Assembly (NCBI GenBank): GCA_021159445.1 | Contig: JAGGRV010000470.1 | Location: 1-8,044, forward strand | Direction: 5' to 3' | Length of the DNA stretch: 8,044 nucleotides | DNA from: Deltaproteobacteria bacterium | Lineage (GTDB): Bacteria > Desulfobacterota > Dissulfuribacteria > Dissulfuribacterales > UBA3076 | Shown here: piece after piece, positions 6,016-8,044 of the stretch | How positions within the stretch are numbered: position 1 is the stretch's first letter | How the letters are laid out: each line of letters starts with the position of its first letter | Notes under the pieces: generated by a model | The model's database searches: none | Told to the model about the DNA's origin: nothing | The model's input: the letters and a program-made list of their open reading frames with translations, nothing else | Position numbers and translations under genes: made by a program

Positions 6016-7857
6016 TTATTCCTTCTGGTCTTTGTCTTCCTCAGAGCGAGCACGATTGCGCTGTACTAGTTCTTCCTGAAGCAAGCTGCCCAAAGTATTA
6101 CCGGCAGACCTGTCGATGCCGCTGTATTCATCAAAATGTGAACGTTCCTCATCTTCAGATATTCGCTTAACAGAGAGGCCAATACGCCTCTCCAGAGGGG
6201 CTACATGGATAACCTTGGCACTGATTTCATCTCCCACCTGAAACATTCCAACCGGGGTCTTGATCTTGCCGGGCCCCAACTCAGAAATGTGAATCAGGCC
6301 TTCCACTCCCTCTTCAAGCTCAACAAATACCCCAAAATCCGTTACATTCGTCACCTTGCCGGCAATCTGGCTATCGACAGGATATCTCTCCGGAGCCGAC
6401 TCCCATGGATCAGGATGAAGCTGTTTAACGCCCAGGGAAAAACGTTCTTTTTCCTTGTCGATATTGAGCACTACGGCCTGGATAGTTTCCCCTTTTTTAT
6501 AAATCTCATTGGGATGTTTGATCCTTTTGCTCCAGGAGAGGTCTGAGATATGAACAAGCCCGTCTATACCCTCCTCAATGCCTATGAATAAACCGAACTC
6601 AGTGATATTCTTTACTGTTCCCTCAATCACTGTACCAATTGGATAGCGATCCCGGACCAGATCCCAGGGGTTGGGTTCTATCTGCTTTAGCCCCAGAGAT
6701 ATCCTCTGAGCCTTGGAGTCAACCTTGAGCACAATTGCCTCGACAACATCTCCTACATTAACCATCTGGGACGGGTGACGTATACGCTTTGTCCACGACA
6801 TCTCAGACACATGGATTAGGCCCTCTACGCCTTCCTCGAGTTCTATAAAGACACCATAATCAGTGAGGCTTACCACCTTGCCGGTCACTTTTTCTCCCAC
6901 AGGGTACTTTTCTTCCACTCGCAACCAAGGATCCTCAGTAAGCTGCTTCATACCCAAGGAAACCTTTTCACTTTCACGATCAAATGTGAGAACCTTCACT
7001 TTAATTGTGTCACCCACATTAAAGAGCCTGGAAGGATGTTCTACGCGTCCCCATGACATGTCAGTGATATGGAGAAGTCCATCGATCCCTCCAAGATCCA
7101 CGAACACGCCATAATCAGTGATATTTTTGACATCTCCTTCTCTGACCTGTCCTTCCTCAAGAGAAGCCAAGGTATTAACCCTTTTCCCTGCCATCTCCTT
7201 CTCCAGAAGGAACCTGCGGGAAACCACGATATTCTCTCTGCGGCGATTACACTTCAGGATAGCACATTCTATAGTCTGATTTGCAAGGGCCTCGGGATCA
7301 CGAACAGGCCTGAGATCGATTTGAGAAAAGGGTAAAAAAGCTGTTACTCCGCCCTTGCGGTCGCCAATTCGCACAGACAAGCCACCTTTTACTCTGGATG
7401 CCACGGTAGCCTTTACAGGAGTTTCTGCTTCAAATGCCTTTGTTATTTCTTCCCATACTTGACGGCGGAGGGCCTTGGAATGGGAAAGTCTTAACATTCC
7501 CTCGTCAGGGTCCCAACGTTCAAGCAGCACCTCTACAGTATCTCCTGAGGAGACGGTTATCTCTCCTTCTTCGTCACGAAATTCCCGAATCGGGATTAGA
7601 CCTTCTGATTTATATCCGACATCGATCATAACGGATTCCTTGTCGACGCGCACAACAGTACCTTTGAGGATTTCTCCTTCCTGAAAGGTGCGAAGACTTT
7701 GCTCAAAAAGGTCTTCAAACTGGCCCATGTCACCGGCTTCCTCCAGCGACATATTTTCTTCTAAAACCCCGGAATCTGTTTGAGAAGTTGCGGCCTCTTG
7801 ATCAGAGGCAGCAGTTAAAGTTTGTTCCTGGGTTACCTCACTCACCACTTTTTCCAT
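6016..7857 (-). CDS. rpsA: 30S ribosomal protein S1
   Basis: A 613-residue RNA-binding protein that helps the small ribosomal subunit capture mRNA. Six S1 (OB-fold) repeats can be placed at about residues 60-128, 144-215, 235-304, 320-391, 407-478 and 494-565. Repeats 3 to 6 are closest to each other, each with an ITDYGVFV-like and a GLIHIS-like strand. The first two, ribosome-docking type, are more divergent, as usual. About 55 residues precede the first repeat, rich in Glu, Gln, Ser and Thr and low in hydrophobics, likely disordered and somewhat longer than in typical bacterial S1. The C-terminal tail (566-613) is highly charged. The start ATG has AGGAGGGG upstream. It is the first gene of the rpsA-sppA-ihf operon and has its own promoter. 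Confidence 0.97.
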   Translation of the reverse strand: MEKVVSEVTQEQTLTAASDQEAATSQTDSGVLEENMSLEEAGDMGQFEDLFEQSLRTFQEGEILKGTVVRVDKESVMIDVGYKSEGLIPIREFRDEEGEITVSSGDTVEVLLERWDPDEGMLRLSHSKALRRQVWEEITKAFEAETPVKATVASRVKGGLSVRIGDRKGGVTAFLPFSQIDLRPVRDPEALANQTIECAILKCNRRRENIVVSRRFLLEKEMAGKRVNTLASLEEGQVREGDVKNITDYGVFVDLGGIDGLLHITDMSWGRVEHPSRLFNVGDTIKVKVLTFDRESEKVSLGMKQLTEDPWLRVEEKYPVGEKVTGKVVSLTDYGVFIELEEGVEGLIHVSEMSWTKRIRHPSQMVNVGDVVEAIVLKVDSKAQRISLGLKQIEPNPWDLVRDRYPIGTVIEGTVKNITEFGLFIGIEEGIDGLVHISDLSWSKRIKHPNEIYKKGETIQAVVLNIDKEKERFSLGVKQLHPDPWESAPERYPVDSQIAGKVTNVTDFGVFVELEEGVEGLIHISELGPGKIKTPVGMFQVGDEISAKVIHVAPLERRIGLSVKRISEDEERSHFDEYSGIDRSAGNTLGSLLQEELVQRNRARSEEDKDQKE

Positions 7858-7866
7858 TACCCAATA

Positions 7867-7874
7867 CCCCTCCT
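7867..7874 (-). promoter_or_regulatory. Strong ribosome binding site of rpsA
   Basis: AGGAGGGG on the minus strand, nine bases before the rpsA ATG; it contains the full AGGAGG anti-Shine-Dalgarno match. Confidence 0.8.
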
Positions 7875-7891
7875 AAAAAAACGAATGATGC

Positions 7892-7920
7892 TTTATACCA
7901 GGACAGCTTACAAAGTTCAA
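7892..7920 (-). promoter_or_regulatory. Sigma-70-type promoter of the rpsA operon
   Basis: Minus-strand TTGAAC (7920-7915), a 17-base spacer, and TATAAA (7897-7892) form a near-consensus promoter. Transcription should begin near 7885, giving a leader of under 30 bases, too short for the folded S1 autoregulatory leader known in gammaproteobacteria unless an upstream promoter is also used. The remaining 7921-8044 is AT-rich and has no gene; only weak 5-8 bp inverted repeats are seen. Confidence 0.65.
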
Positions 7921-8044
7921 TGGGTATAAAAGCCAACATAAAGGTTTACTAAAGACTCGAACTCACAGTCTATTAATGCCTAGTGCCTAAGGAACGGGAG
8001 ATAAATAAGTTGAACAAAAATTAACAGGATTTTTTGTTGTATTC

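Noticed and set aside
7950..7975. tRNA T-arm-like GTTCGAGTC on the minus strand upstream of rpsA
   Set aside because: The only stem is AGACT/AGTCT with a 9-base loop, and no acceptor, D or anticodon arm can be placed around it.
8013..8038. AACAAAAA/TTTTTGTT inverted repeat as a terminator for an upstream gene
   Set aside because: The stem is only A-T rich with one G-C pair and would be unstable; the upstream gene is outside the window.

Overview
The window reads as chromosomal DNA of a Desulfobacterota-like (former Deltaproteobacteria) anaerobe. This is inferred from the style of the proteins: a 587-residue formate--tetrahydrofolate ligase of the kind found in organisms running the Wood-Ljungdahl pathway, a six-domain ribosomal protein S1 with an acidic N-terminal extension, and the gene order rpsA-sppA-ihf. 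No rRNA, tRNA, CRISPR array or intact transposase gene was seen.

Layout. The left quarter (about 1-1900, all genes on the minus strand) is a zone of decay. It holds the 5' end of a dedA-like membrane protein gene that loses frame near base 55; a short remnant of an alpha-glucan phosphorylase gene with two frame disruptions and a nonsense codon (276-422); a GNAT acetyltransferase gene (397-912) whose last codons run into that remnant; and a histidine kinase gene (1022-1873) with an in-frame TAG and no ATPase domain. A GC-rich hairpin (1922-1947), probably the fhs terminator, separates this zone from intact housekeeping genes.

The middle holds fhs (1966-3729, minus) and a divergent yciO/Sua5-family gene (4140-4760, plus). 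The 410-base region between them is unusually structured. It contains a perfect 10+10 bp dyad just upstream of fhs, a 178-bp imperfect palindrome whose ends look like the terminal inverted repeats of a small mobile element (3929-4106), and a second local hairpin directly before the yciO ribosome binding site that competes with the palindrome for the same bases.

The right half is a minus-strand operon, rpsA (S1), sppA (signal peptide peptidase) and an IHF/HU-family gene. A clear sigma-70-type promoter (TTGAAC, 17 bp, TATAAA) and a strong ribosome binding site precede rpsA. The operon runs convergently into yciO with only 15 bases between the stop codons. No complete new biological system is visible; the most unusual items are the palindrome between fhs and yciO and the pseudogene cluster at the left.
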